Assembly (NCBI GenBank): GCA_963738445.1 | Contig: CAVTWS010000012.1 | Coordinates: 310,001-374,000, forward strand | Direction of reading: 5' to 3' | From: CAVTWS01 sp963738445 | GTDB taxonomy: Bacteria; Actinomycetota; Acidimicrobiia; Acidimicrobiales; SHLQ01 | DNA length: 64,000 nucleotides | In this document: positions 35,003 through 43,599 of the stretch, piece after piece | Layout of the letters: every line of letters begins with the position of its first letter | How positions within the stretch are numbered: position 1 is the stretch's first letter | Notes under the pieces: generated by a model | What the model was told of the DNA's origin: nothing | The model's database searches: none | Seen by the model: the letters and a program-made list of their open reading frames with translations, nothing else | Program-made: the position numbers and the translations under genes

Positions 35003-35070
35003 GTCACGGGGCCGGCACGGCCCCCCAGGGTCACGGGGCCGGCACGGCCCCCAAGGTCACGGGGCCCCCA
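35003..35070. repeat. 26/27-bp GC-rich tandem repeat, 2.5 copies, hairpin-forming
   Basis: Two near-identical units (from 35003 and 35030) and a partial third (from 35056) begin GTCACGGGGCC. Each full unit can fold as GGGGCC-GGCAC-GGCCCC. The third copy encodes the C-terminus of the GNAT gene; the others lie between it and the Nudix gene and may act as a terminator. Confidence 0.65.
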
Positions 35071-35536
35071 GGCGTCTGAACACGACCAGTCGCCTGGTGA
35101 CCATACCCGCACGCTCGAAGAAGTTCTTGGTCTCACGATCGCCGGGTAGTGCGTCGGCCTCGACGCCGGTGGCGTCGTGGTCGCCGGCCCAGCGGAGGAT
35201 CTCACCGAGCAGGGCCTCCCCGACGGACACCCCGCGGGCGGCGGGCTCGACATAGAGGAACAGCAGGCGGGCGACCCGTTGGTCACCGGCGGGCCAGCGG
35301 CGCAGCTCCAGACCGGCCGCGCCCACCACGACGTCGTCGAAGGTCCCGACCAGCAGCGCCCGGTCCGGATGGTCGAGCAGGGCAGTCAACGCCGCCGGTT
35401 CGGGCGCCGGGGGAACGCCCGATTCGGCCAGGAGCTCGGGTCCGCCCCGGCCGGGACCGACCTCCTCGATGGCCTGGGCGAGCAGGGCGCTGACCGCCGG
35501 AAGGTCGCCATGACGAGCTGGCCGGGCCAGCTCCAC
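35057..35536 (-). CDS. GNAT family N-acetyltransferase
   Basis: The 159-residue protein starts MELARPARHGDLPAVSALLA. The acetyl-CoA motif A region is RVARLLFLYVEPAARGVSVGEALL, with the usual beta-4/alpha-3 V(x)P(x)(x)RG pattern, and motif B has DRETKNFFERAGM. The acceptor is unknown. It lies 1 bp after the stop of the upstream gene, so the two are likely coupled. Confidence 0.8.
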   Translation of the reverse strand: MELARPARHGDLPAVSALLAQAIEEVGPGRGGPELLAESGVPPAPEPAALTALLDHPDRALLVGTFDDVVVGAAGLELRRWPAGDQRVARLLFLYVEPAARGVSVGEALLGEILRWAGDHDATGVEADALPGDRETKNFFERAGMVTRRLVVFRRLGAP

Positions 35537-35537
35537 C

Positions 35538-35972
35538 TCAGAGGTCCCGCAGTCGGGAATCGATCCGTCGCAAGATGGTCACGCGACCCTTGCCGCCCGC
35601 CTCCAGAGCACGGAGTCGGCGCAGGTCGTCCTCGCCGAGGTGGGCGATGACCGCGGTCGCCTGGGCGACGCTCCAGGACTCGGCGCCGGCGAGGGGGTCC
35701 GGGGTGCCCGGTGAGTCCTCGTCGACCACATCGGGGGCGGCAGAACCGCCCGCCGCGACCAGCAGGTCGATCACCGACTCGACGATCCGGGCCACCTCAC
35801 CCTTGCCCTGACGCAGGGCCAGGGTGCCCATCACCTTGGCCAGGTCGAGCTGTCCCTTGCCGCGGCGGGCGAGTTGCGGAATGAGCTCCCGGGCGTCGAG
35901 GGCCAGGCCGATCGGCGCGTAGACGAACAGGTCGAGCAGGTTCTCCAACGCGTCCGGTTCACGCTCGGGCAT
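35538..35972 (-). CDS. conserved actinobacterial hypothetical protein
   Basis: ATG 35972 (MPEREPDALENLLDLFVYAP) gives 144 residues; the frame extends upstream but the family-like sequence begins here. It has two helical regions (LALDARELIPQLARRGKGQL; a C-terminal DDLRRLRALEAGGKGR) joined by an acidic linker. The FVYAPIGLALDARELIPQLA pattern is reminiscent of small actinobacterial proteins encoded near zinc-ribbon and GNAT genes. No catalytic residues stand out; function unknown. The GNAT gene follows after 1 bp. Confidence 0.7.
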   Translation of the reverse strand: MPEREPDALENLLDLFVYAPIGLALDARELIPQLARRGKGQLDLAKVMGTLALRQGKGEVARIVESVIDLLVAAGGSAAPDVVDEDSPGTPDPLAGAESWSVAQATAVIAHLGEDDLRRLRALEAGGKGRVTILRRIDSRLRDL

Positions 35973-35992
35973 GGAATCAGCTCCAGTTGCTG

Positions 35993-36508
35993 TCAGGGGG
36001 CGATGGGCTGTCCACAGTGGGGGCACTCCCCCGCTCGAGTCACGGACATCTCGTTCACCAGGAGGAAGCAGTTGGGGCACGGGAACTCGCCCTCGCGCCG
36101 CTGAGGTAGTTCGTCCTCGGCGGTGCGGCTGGCCGGCTCCTGTTCCTCGTCGTCGTCGACGGTGGTTTCGTCGTCCTCGGCGGCGATGCGATCACGAAGG
36201 ATGTCCTCGAGATCAGCCTCGACGTCGTCGGGGTCGATCTCGTCGTCGTCGTCGTCTTCCTCCGCCGCGGCTCGACGTTTGGGGCCCGGTTCGGGCTCCG
36301 CGTCGTCGTCCTCGGCCTCGGCGGCGGCGAGGTCCTCGAAGGATTCCGTCTCGATGCCGTCCGCCAGCACGCCGTCGAGATCGTCGACCAGGGCGTCCTC
36401 GAGCTCTTCCTCGTCGACGTCGAGATCGGCTTCCTCGTCGGGTTCGAACTCCTCGAAATCCTCCTCCGGTTCTTCGGCGGTCAGGTCGTCATCGTCGTCG
36501 TCAGCCAT
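35993..36508 (-). CDS. strongly acidic protein with C-terminal zinc ribbon (DUF4193-like)
   Basis: The 171-residue protein starts at ATG 36508 (MADDDDDDLTAEE). Residues 1-125 are almost continuous Asp/Glu with few hydrophobics, interrupted by one basic patch (GPKRRAAAEE), and are predicted to be disordered. The C-terminus carries CPNC-x14-CPHC, a zinc-ribbon-type motif in the context FPCPNCFLLVNEMSV. The CFL context resembles actinobacterial DUF4193 proteins (CSSCFLVHH...CTDC). A role in binding nucleic acid, RNA polymerase or a basic partner is possible but unproven. A good -10 element lies about 48 bp upstream. Confidence 0.75.
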   Translation of the reverse strand: MADDDDDDLTAEEPEEDFEEFEPDEEADLDVDEEELEDALVDDLDGVLADGIETESFEDLAAAEAEDDDAEPEPGPKRRAAAEEDDDDDEIDPDDVEADLEDILRDRIAAEDDETTVDDDEEQEPASRTAEDELPQRREGEFPCPNCFLLVNEMSVTRAGECPHCGQPIAP

Positions 36509-36555
36509 CAGCGCTCAAGGTCCGTTTTGTGTGAGGGGCGGGTCGCGTGGCGTGC

Positions 36556-36561
36556 ATCATA
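36556..36561 (-). promoter_or_regulatory. candidate -10 element for the acidic zinc-ribbon gene
   Basis: TATGAT on the minus strand lies about 48 nt upstream of ATG 36508. The -35 region shows no clear match. It would give a leader of about 40 nt. Confidence 0.35.
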
Positions 36562-36651
36562 CGGTCCGGTCGACGCGGTCGCATGTCTTTCGTGCCGCGC
36601 GTTTGGCTCATGTGACGAAGGTCGCACGATCACCGGGCGAGCGGCTCGGGC

Positions 36652-38253
36652 TCAGCGCGTGAGGCGGTGGACCCGTTCCTCGGCGTCGAGTCGGCCCAGG
36701 TCGGGGTCGGGGGTGTGGTCCACGAACGACATGGCCTCGGCGATGGCACGATGGCCGGCCGTCTCGGCGATCGCCTGATGCATGAGCTGACAGACCTGGC
36801 GGTAGGCCGGATGGCCCTGCGGTGTGGTTCGCAGCTCGAGCACGTGCATCGCCTCCCGGGCGTTCATGTGCATCGAGAACCGCACGTTGTAGGCCAGGGC
36901 CACGGCGTAGGACGCCTGCGAGGCGAGGTGATCAGACAGCAGGTCGTACAACGCGGCCGACCGCCCCATGGCGTCGTCGAAGGCGGCGGTGCCCCCGGCG
37001 GCGTCCACCAACTCGGGGCGGACGTAGCCATGGTGGGTGGTCAACGCCTGCCATTCCACCGTCAGCATGCGATGGCGTTGGAGATCTCGGAACGCGCCGT
37101 AGTCGGCGAGCACGTCGAAGCGGTACAGCGGTCGCTCGAACGCCCGCCCGGGGCGATGACGGCGGTTCGTGCGGTCCCCGACGTAGGAGCGGATGACCCG
37201 CACCCGATCGGCGGTCGACATCTGGTCGACGGCCGCTTGGATGGCCCGCTCGGACTGATCGCTGTAGGAGTACAGGATCGAGGTGACGAGCTTGACCTCG
37301 GCGTCGGGATCGAACTCGACCAGGTCAACGGTCGGCACCGGTTCGGCTTCGAGGCCGACGGGCAGGATGTCGTCGGTCAGGACCTGCATCGCCTCCCGGT
37401 TGGTAGCCAGGTATCGCGACGCCACGACGCCACGGTCATCGAGGTCGACCCGCTTGAGGAACGACGGGATCACCTTGCGCAGCTCGGTCAGGATCAGGTC
37501 GGCGTAGCTGCGAGCTTCCGGAAGCGGGTGCGACCGCATGCGCAGCAGCAGGTGCTCGTACCCCTGACCGGTTCCGTAGATGCCGACGTTCGAGAGCGAG
37601 GCGGCGGGCAGGATGCCGCGCACGGCGTCGAGGGCCCGAGCCCGGATCGCCTGGTGATACGCCAGGTCGGAATCGTCCGGGGCCTTGGCCACGTTCGCCC
37701 GCAGGAACTCGATGACGCGGGGCAGCATCTCGGCGTACGTGTCGAAGAGACGGTCCATGTCGGAGACGTACCGGGTGCCGAGCATCGACGAGAGGATCTC
37801 GGGATCGCGGTGATAGCGGTACCGGCCACCGAGCCGTTTGTCGTACTCGATGTACCGGGTCGACTGCTCCAGGTAGGACATCAGCCGGCCCCACTCGAGG
37901 ATCTTCGTGAGCACGTTCGACGCCTGCTCGCAGGCGAGGTGCACGCCGCCCAGCTGGGCCACGCTGTCGTCGCCGTACTGGAAGAACACCCGGTCGTACA
38001 GCTCTTCGGCCCGCCGGAGTCCCATGGTGGCGTCGATCGATTCGTCGCCGGAGATGTCGAGGTCGCCGACGAACTCGTCGAGGAACAACCGGCGGAGGCT
38101 CTTGGGCGAGCGCGAGTACCGGGCGAACAGCGCGCCCTTGACGACCTCGGGCAGGTTCACGAGAGCGAAAACCGGCTGGTCGAGGTTGGTGAAGTAGCGG
38201 CGAAGGATGTCCGCTTCGGACGCGGAGAAGTCCTCGGCCACGTACGGAGTCAC
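36652..38253 (-). CDS. two-domain ThyX-like (FAD-dependent thymidylate synthase family) protein
   Basis: The 533-residue protein starts MTPYVAEDFSASEADILRRY. It holds two ThyX-like halves. The N-terminal half has NLPEVVKGALFARYSRSPKS, a region with HLACEQASNVLTKILEWGRL, and YLEQSTRYIEYD, like the EQSxRY of ThyX. The C-terminal half has FRDLQRHRMLTVEWQALTTH, which aligns with the RHRxxS(x)NExS motif. ThyX enzymes are usually about 220-250 residues per chain and work as tetramers. This fusion is twice that length and lacks a clear Ser in the motif. It may be a fused thymidylate synthase or a ThyX-fold enzyme with another role. It follows the acidic zinc-ribbon gene in divergent-free leftward order. 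Confidence 0.75.
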   Translation of the reverse strand: MTPYVAEDFSASEADILRRYFTNLDQPVFALVNLPEVVKGALFARYSRSPKSLRRLFLDEFVGDLDISGDESIDATMGLRRAEELYDRVFFQYGDDSVAQLGGVHLACEQASNVLTKILEWGRLMSYLEQSTRYIEYDKRLGGRYRYHRDPEILSSMLGTRYVSDMDRLFDTYAEMLPRVIEFLRANVAKAPDDSDLAYHQAIRARALDAVRGILPAASLSNVGIYGTGQGYEHLLLRMRSHPLPEARSYADLILTELRKVIPSFLKRVDLDDRGVVASRYLATNREAMQVLTDDILPVGLEAEPVPTVDLVEFDPDAEVKLVTSILYSYSDQSERAIQAAVDQMSTADRVRVIRSYVGDRTNRRHRPGRAFERPLYRFDVLADYGAFRDLQRHRMLTVEWQALTTHHGYVRPELVDAAGGTAAFDDAMGRSAALYDLLSDHLASQASYAVALAYNVRFSMHMNAREAMHVLELRTTPQGHPAYRQVCQLMHQAIAETAGHRAIAEAMSFVDHTPDPDLGRLDAEERVHRLTR

Positions 38254-38293
38254 GGTGCGTGAGCCTACGCCCTGGCCCTCGACGCGCCGCGGA

Positions 38294-39475
38294 TCAACGC
38301 CCGGCTGCGTGCGCGGCCCGAACGGCAGCCAGCGCGGCGGGATCGGTCCACAGGTCCACGATGGTGAGCGCCATCGCCTTGGCGCCGTCGATCACGGCGA
38401 GGTCACCCAGAGGCCCGCCGGCCGCTCGTTCGAAATCGGTGGTGTGGATGGCGGTGCCCGCGGGGGCCGCCTTCACCATCGGATGGATCGACGGGACGGT
38501 TTGCGACACGTTGCCCATGTCGGTCGAACCCGACACGACTGTGCCGGCGGACGGCTCGGCCACGTTCCGTCCGAGGGTCTCGGCGTTGCGCCGATAGAGG
38601 TCGAGCAGCGGACCGCAGTCGGAGATGTGGGCGTACGGAGTTGGCGACCATTCGATCTCGACGGTGCACCCCGCGGCGAGCGCTCCAGCTTCCAGGCACG
38701 CGACGACGCGCGCTTTGAGCGGCTCCAGCGACTCGAGGGTCGGCGACCGGACGTACCACTCGGCAACCGCTCGGCGCGGCACCACGTTGGGCTTCTCGCC
38801 CGCCTCGGTGAAGATGCCGTGGATTCGTTCGGCCGGGAGGATGTGCTGGCGGAGGGCCGCCACGTTCATGTAGCCGAGCACCGCGGCATCCAGGGCGTTC
38901 CGGCCGAGGTGCGGGGCGGCTGCAGCATGGGCCGCCTCGCCCGTGTACGTCGCGGTCATCGGGGCGATGGCGATCGAATCCATGATGGTGAGGTCATGGT
39001 CGGCCGGGTGGATCATCATGGCGACGTCGACGCCGTCGAAGGCCCCGGCGTCGAGCATGAGCACCTTGCCGCCCCCGCCTTCCTCGGCCGGCGTACCGAG
39101 CACGATCACCCGGCCTCCGAGCTCGTCGGCGAGGGCCGCGGCCGCCACGCCGGCGCCGAGGCCGGCCGCGGCGATGAGGTTGTGACCGCATCCGTGGCCG
39201 ATGCCGGGCAGGGCGTCGTACTCGCAGCAGATGGCGATGAGGGGGCCTGTCGTCCCCCCCGTCGCGACAAAGGCCGTGTCCAGGCCGAAGGCCTGGCGGG
39301 TCACGGCCAGCCCGTTGCGCTCGAGCTCGTCGCTGAGTAGCTCGTGGGCGAAGTGCTCGGCGAACGCCAGCTCGGGACGGGCGTGGATCAGATGGGAGAT
39401 CTCCAGGAGCCGCTCCGCGCGCCGGTCGATCTCCTCGAGGACACGGGTCTTGGCGGCACCGGAGGAGGCAGTCAC
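38294..39475 (-). CDS. M20-family amidohydrolase/peptidase
   Basis: The 393-residue protein starts MTASSGAAKTRVLEEIDRRA. Metal-binding segments are clear: IHARPELAFAE at the start, CCEYDALPGIGHGCGHNL (Asp/His) and GTPAEEGGGGK (catalytic Glu). The dimerisation domain follows (HAAAAPHLGRNALDAA). It belongs to the M20D group with AbgB-type p-aminobenzoyl-glutamate and N-acyl amino acid hydrolases. It removes an acyl group from an amino acid or folate-like substrate. It ends 40 bp before the ThyX-like gene start. Confidence 0.88.
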   Translation of the reverse strand: MTASSGAAKTRVLEEIDRRAERLLEISHLIHARPELAFAEHFAHELLSDELERNGLAVTRQAFGLDTAFVATGGTTGPLIAICCEYDALPGIGHGCGHNLIAAAGLGAGVAAAALADELGGRVIVLGTPAEEGGGGKVLMLDAGAFDGVDVAMMIHPADHDLTIMDSIAIAPMTATYTGEAAHAAAAPHLGRNALDAAVLGYMNVAALRQHILPAERIHGIFTEAGEKPNVVPRRAVAEWYVRSPTLESLEPLKARVVACLEAGALAAGCTVEIEWSPTPYAHISDCGPLLDLYRRNAETLGRNVAEPSAGTVVSGSTDMGNVSQTVPSIHPMVKAAPAGTAIHTTDFERAAGGPLGDLAVIDGAKAMALTIVDLWTDPAALAAVRAAHAAGR

Positions 39476-39524
39476 ACGACCGAGGCTACTGGCCGACCGG
39501 CACGGTCGCCGGGGGCAGCCCTCG

Positions 39525-40136
39525 TTACACGACCACGGTCACGGATGCCGGCTCTACCTCGTAGCGAAAGCGGGAGACGCGACCTATCCGCTCTCCGTCG
39601 AGCCACAGCATGCACGGACGATCGAGCTCGATCTCGCCGGACTGGTGCCGGGCGATCGTGATCCGGGGATGGGGTACGTGGGTGCCGGACGGCAGACGGC
39701 GCCGGGCCTGCCGGCGATCACCCCACGGCACCCGGGCGTCGATGATGTCGGCGCGGCCATCGCCGGGATGCGCTCGGGGCGCCGGGTTCCAGGCACCGTG
39801 GTGCGATGCGTTCATGATGGCCACGACCCTCCCCCGCCACCACCGCCGGCGCGCCACAGCGTGGGCCACGCACCAGTAGGTCGCGCCCTCGGCCTCGATG
39901 CGCACGATGTCGACCGGGAGCTGCGCACCGTCCGGGGAGCGGATCCTCCGCTCGTCGCCTGACGCGCCGAGGGTGCGGGCCAGGTCTCCCGCCGTGAGCC
40001 CGATGGCGCTCGGCCCGACCCCGTCGCGGCGAGCCGACTCGACGTGGCGGCGAAGTTCGGCGTCGGAGCGCGCGACCGGGCCGTCTTCGGGAAGTCCTCC
40101 GAAGCGGCCCCAGTCCGAGCCGCGCTCGATCGGCAC
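39525..40136 (-). CDS. conserved hypothetical, YegS/diacylglycerol-kinase C-terminal-like
   Basis: The 203-residue protein starts at ATG 40136, 20 bp after helY, and is likely cotranscribed. Its last 70 residues (LPSGTHVPHPRITIARHQSG, ELDRPCMLWLDGERIG) resemble the C-terminal beta-domain of YegS-type lipid kinases, with the GTHxPHP pattern. The N-terminal kinase core is missing. The middle has a Trp/Arg motif (WWRGRVVAIMNASHHGAWN) that suggests nucleic-acid or lipid contact. Function unknown; this part alone would not phosphorylate. Confidence 0.65.
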   Translation of the reverse strand: MPIERGSDWGRFGGLPEDGPVARSDAELRRHVESARRDGVGPSAIGLTAGDLARTLGASGDERRIRSPDGAQLPVDIVRIEAEGATYWCVAHAVARRRWWRGRVVAIMNASHHGAWNPAPRAHPGDGRADIIDARVPWGDRRQARRRLPSGTHVPHPRITIARHQSGEIELDRPCMLWLDGERIGRVSRFRYEVEPASVTVVV

Positions 40137-40156
40137 GATCGCTCCCCGATCCGACG

Positions 40157-42784
40157 TCAGGGGGTCTCGGCGGCCGAGACCCGCCCGCTCGACGCCACGA
40201 CGCCGCGGTCGAGTGAATCGAGCGCCTGCCGGGCGGTCCGACTGGTCGCCGCCGACGGCACGACCTTGACGATCTGGCTGAGCAGGTCATTGATCTGCTT
40301 GACGATGCGCACGAAATCCCCGGCGGAGACATGTTCGTCGGCCTCGAAGACGTCGTCCAGACCAACGCCCAACGCCCAGGCATGGGCGTGACCAACGAAC
40401 GTCGGATCCGGGACCCGCGTCTCGGGCAGGCCTCGTTGCTGCTCGGCCCGCTCGAGCTCCAGGCCCAGCGTCACGAGGTCGTTGGCCCGGTCCCGCACTC
40501 GTCGACTGGGGTACCACGGGGCATCGGGAGGGGTCGGGCTGCGATGTTCGTAGACGAACATGCTGACGAGGGCGGCCATCTCCGCCGGCTCCAGGTCGTC
40601 GAGCAGGCCCCGGTGGAGGGCCTCGGCAACCAGCAGATCCGATTCGTGGAACACGCGACGGAGCATCTCGCCCCGATCGGTCAGGGCCCAACCGCGCACG
40701 TACCCCCAGGAGCCGAGCAGGTCGAGCACTGTGTCGAAGCGGTGGACGAGTGACTCGCCCCGGTGCCCGAGGCGGCGCTCGATCCGGGCGACCGCCGCCT
40801 CGGCCGCCTCCAGGCGGGTCAGGGGATCGACGTCAGTCGGGCGATCGTCTCGATCGCGCCCGTTGTGGGTGACGTCGGGCGGCATGACGGGCGATGACTT
40901 CAAGCGGGCCCGGACGAGGCGGTGCGCGACCTCGTTCAGGAAGTGGGCGCTGTTGGGTGCGAACGGTTCGGGCAGCTCCAGATGTCCGCGCACCATCGGG
41001 AGGTGGACGAGATCTTCGACCGAGAGGGCGAGACGATCACCACTGCTGTCGACCAGGCGGAGCTGGGTTGCGCTGTTGCGGCGGTGCGAGACCCCGATGA
41101 CGACGAAACGGTCGTGCGCCAAGGTGACGACGTCGCCCGGTCGGAGCCGGTCCACCGCGTCGCCCACGAGTGCGACATCGGGTTCACGCTGCTGGAGCTG
41201 GAGCGCCCGTTCCGCCTCCATCCGGCTCCGGTTCTCCCCCACCGCCTCGCGGGCCCGGGTCAGTTCGGTGCGGGCCCGCTCGAGCCGCACGTGGGAAGCG
41301 CTCACCGACCGATCGAGCTGGAACTGTGCGAAGGAGCGACCCAGGAGGTCTTCGGCCGCCGCCCGGTCCCGCCCGGAGATGAGGTTGGCCGCCATGTTGT
41401 ACGTCGGTCGGAACGCGGACCGCAGCTCGAACTGATGGCTCCCCACCAGCGACGAGATCTGGCCGAAGGACACGAACGGGGTCCAGAGCACCACGGCCGT
41501 TCCCCGATCGTCGATGCCGCGTCGGCCGGCACGACCGGTGAGCTGGGTGTACTGCCCCGGGGTCAGGAACTCGTGGCGCTCTCCGGTGAACTTCGTGAGG
41601 CGCTCGATGACCACGCTCCGGGCCGGCATGTTGATCCCCAAGGCCAGGGTCTCGGTGGCGAACACCACCTTGACAAGGCCGGCGGCGAAGGCCCGCTCCA
41701 CCGCCTCCTTGAACGGCGGGACCATGCCGGCGTGATGCGACGCGATGCCGTTCTCGAGCACTTCGACCCAGTCGTCGTAGCCGAGCACGGCCAGATCGGC
41801 GGGCGGCAGCTCCGATGTGGCCATCTCGGCGATCCGTCGGATCTCGCCGCGCTCCCGCGGGTCCGTGAGGCGGACCCCGGACCGGAAGCAGGCACGGGCC
41901 GCTTCGTCGCAACCCGTCCGGCTGAAGATGAACACGATCGCGGGCAATAGCTCGCGTCGTTCGAGCTCGTCCAGCACCGCGAGCCGGCGCGGTGTCGCCC
42001 ACAGCTGGCGGGGTCGACCGCGACCCTCACGGTCCTTGCCGCGGCGACCGGGGCGGTTCCGCGGATCGGGGCTGTTCCGCTCCGGATCGAAACGGTGACC
42101 CTCTCGATTGGGGCGGCCATCGACCAGGATCGGGAGCAGATGCAGACGATCCGAACTCCGGTCGCCGACCATGAACAGGTTCTCGAGCTCCACGGGGCGA
42201 CGGGTCTCGGTGATCCGTTCGGTGGGTCCGTGGACCTCACCGATCCAGGCCGCCAGCTCGTCGCTGTTCGACACGGTGGCCGACAGGCAGACGAGTTGGA
42301 CGTCGGTCCCGACGTTGAGGATCACCTCCTCCCACACCGGGCCCCGGTAGCGGTCCTCCAGGAAGTGGACCTCGTCGAGCACCACGAAGCGGAGGCCCTG
42401 CAACGTCGGGCTCTGGGCGTAGAGCATGTTGCGCAGCACCTCGGTCGTCATGACCACGACCGGGGCGTCGCCGTTGATGCTGTGGTCGCCCGTCAGCAAG
42501 CCCACCCGATCGGCCCCGAGCGCCGCGGACAGGTCCCGGTACTTCTGGTTCGAGAGCGCCTTGATCGGCGCCGTGTAGAACAGCTTCGAACCGCGGGCCA
42601 ACGCCAGCTCGACGGCGTGTTCGGCGACGACCGTCTTGCCCGACCCAGTCGGCGCCGCGACCAGCACCGACGAACCTGCGTCCAACGCGGCGATGGCGTC
42701 GAGCTGGAACCGGTCGAACCGGAACTCGTGGGTCAGGCGCCGGGCCGGGGTCGCCCCCCTCGGAGGAGGGGGCGGTTGATTCAC
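40157..42784 (-). CDS. helY: Ski2-like DEAD/DEAH-box RNA helicase
   Basis: The GTG at 42784 (VNQPPPPPRG) overlaps the tatC stop by 4 bp (GTGA); the 875-residue protein fits HelY. Motifs appear in order: Q-motif region FRFDRFQLDAI, Walker A APTGSGKTVV, motif Ia YTAPIKALSNQKY, DEVH box LDEVHFLED, SATVSN, and motif VI TPGQYTQLTGRAGRRGID. The C-terminal DSHCT-type helices follow. It unwinds RNA, and in mycobacteria the tatA-tatC-helY order is conserved. A charged RG-rich insert (about residues 235-262) is notable. Confidence 0.93.
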   Translation of the reverse strand: MNQPPPPPRGATPARRLTHEFRFDRFQLDAIAALDAGSSVLVAAPTGSGKTVVAEHAVELALARGSKLFYTAPIKALSNQKYRDLSAALGADRVGLLTGDHSINGDAPVVVMTTEVLRNMLYAQSPTLQGLRFVVLDEVHFLEDRYRGPVWEEVILNVGTDVQLVCLSATVSNSDELAAWIGEVHGPTERITETRRPVELENLFMVGDRSSDRLHLLPILVDGRPNREGHRFDPERNSPDPRNRPGRRGKDREGRGRPRQLWATPRRLAVLDELERRELLPAIVFIFSRTGCDEAARACFRSGVRLTDPRERGEIRRIAEMATSELPPADLAVLGYDDWVEVLENGIASHHAGMVPPFKEAVERAFAAGLVKVVFATETLALGINMPARSVVIERLTKFTGERHEFLTPGQYTQLTGRAGRRGIDDRGTAVVLWTPFVSFGQISSLVGSHQFELRSAFRPTYNMAANLISGRDRAAAEDLLGRSFAQFQLDRSVSASHVRLERARTELTRAREAVGENRSRMEAERALQLQQREPDVALVGDAVDRLRPGDVVTLAHDRFVVIGVSHRRNSATQLRLVDSSGDRLALSVEDLVHLPMVRGHLELPEPFAPNSAHFLNEVAHRLVRARLKSSPVMPPDVTHNGRDRDDRPTDVDPLTRLEAAEAAVARIERRLGHRGESLVHRFDTVLDLLGSWGYVRGWALTDRGEMLRRVFHESDLLVAEALHRGLLDDLEPAEMAALVSMFVYEHRSPTPPDAPWYPSRRVRDRANDLVTLGLELERAEQQRGLPETRVPDPTFVGHAHAWALGVGLDDVFEADEHVSAGDFVRIVKQINDLLSQIVKVVPSAATSRTARQALDSLDRGVVASSGRVSAAETP

Positions 42785-43599
42785 GTGGTGGCCGACTCGC
42801 GGCGACGCTCGAACATGCGGCCCACGAGCACGGAGATCTCGTAGAGCACGCACAGGGGGATGGAGATGGCGAAGAGGGTGAAGGGGTCACCGCTGGGGGT
42901 CAGGACCGCACCGAGCGCCACGATCCCCACGATGGCATACGACCGGCCCGCTCGCAGGGTACGGCTCTTCACGATCCCGAGCATCTGGAGGAACACGAGT
43001 ATCAGCGGCAGCTCGAATCCCAGACCGAAGCCGACCACCATCTTGACGACGAACGACAGGTAGGGACCGGGCGAGTAGACGGTGACGAGGTCGGGGCCAC
43101 CGACGGTGTTGAGCCAGTCGAGGGCCTGCGGCAACGTCCAGAACGCCAAACCACCGCCCAGCAGGAACAGCCCCACTCCGGACAGGATGAACGGGATCGC
43201 GTACCGCCGTTCGTGGGAGTACAGCCCCGGGGCGATGAACCGCCACACCTGCCACAACACCAACGGCAGGGCCAGGGTGAGCCCGCCGTAGCCCGCCACC
43301 GTGAGGTGGATCGAAAGCCCCTCGGTGGGGTTGGTTTGGATCAGAGCGCAGGAGTCGGACTCATCCCCGGAGAGCAGCTGAGAGGCCGCTCGGGCCTGGG
43401 CGCTCAGCGACTCGCAGTAGGGCGTGACCATGAAATCGAAGATGTAGTCGTACAACAACCAGCAGACCACGGCCCCGACCAGGACGGCTGCCGCGCTGAC
43501 GATGAGCCGCCGGCGCAGCTCGGTCAGGTGCTCGACCAGCGTCATGCGGCCAGTCTCGAGATTCTCGGGCGCGATCACGGACGGCTCGGCCACTCTCAC
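42781..43599 (-). CDS. tatC: Sec-independent protein translocase TatC
   Basis: The 272-residue protein has six membrane helices. Family motifs include LVEHLTELRRRLIVS near residue 20 and FxxPGLYSHERRYA (FIAPGLYSHERRY) after helix 2. The start overlaps the tatA stop by 4 bp (GTGA), and its own stop overlaps the helY start. TatC recognises twin-arginine signal peptides. The first periplasmic loop is extended and carries two Cys (PYCESLSAQ and SDSCALIQ). Confidence 0.95.
   Translation of the reverse strand: MRVAEPSVIAPENLETGRMTLVEHLTELRRRLIVSAAAVLVGAVVCWLLYDYIFDFMVTPYCESLSAQARAASQLLSGDESDSCALIQTNPTEGLSIHLTVAGYGGLTLALPLVLWQVWRFIAPGLYSHERRYAIPFILSGVGLFLLGGGLAFWTLPQALDWLNTVGGPDLVTVYSPGPYLSFVVKMVVGFGLGFELPLILVFLQMLGIVKSRTLRAGRSYAIVGIVALGAVLTPSGDPFTLFAISIPLCVLYEISVLVGRMFERRRESATT

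Noticed and set aside
36652..38253. Calling the gene a plain thyX
   Set aside because: The chain is twice the family length and the motif in the C-terminal half lacks a clear Ser, so the symbol is withheld.
39525..40136. A diacylglycerol kinase gene
   Set aside because: Only the C-terminal beta-domain resemblance is present; the kinase catalytic part is missing.
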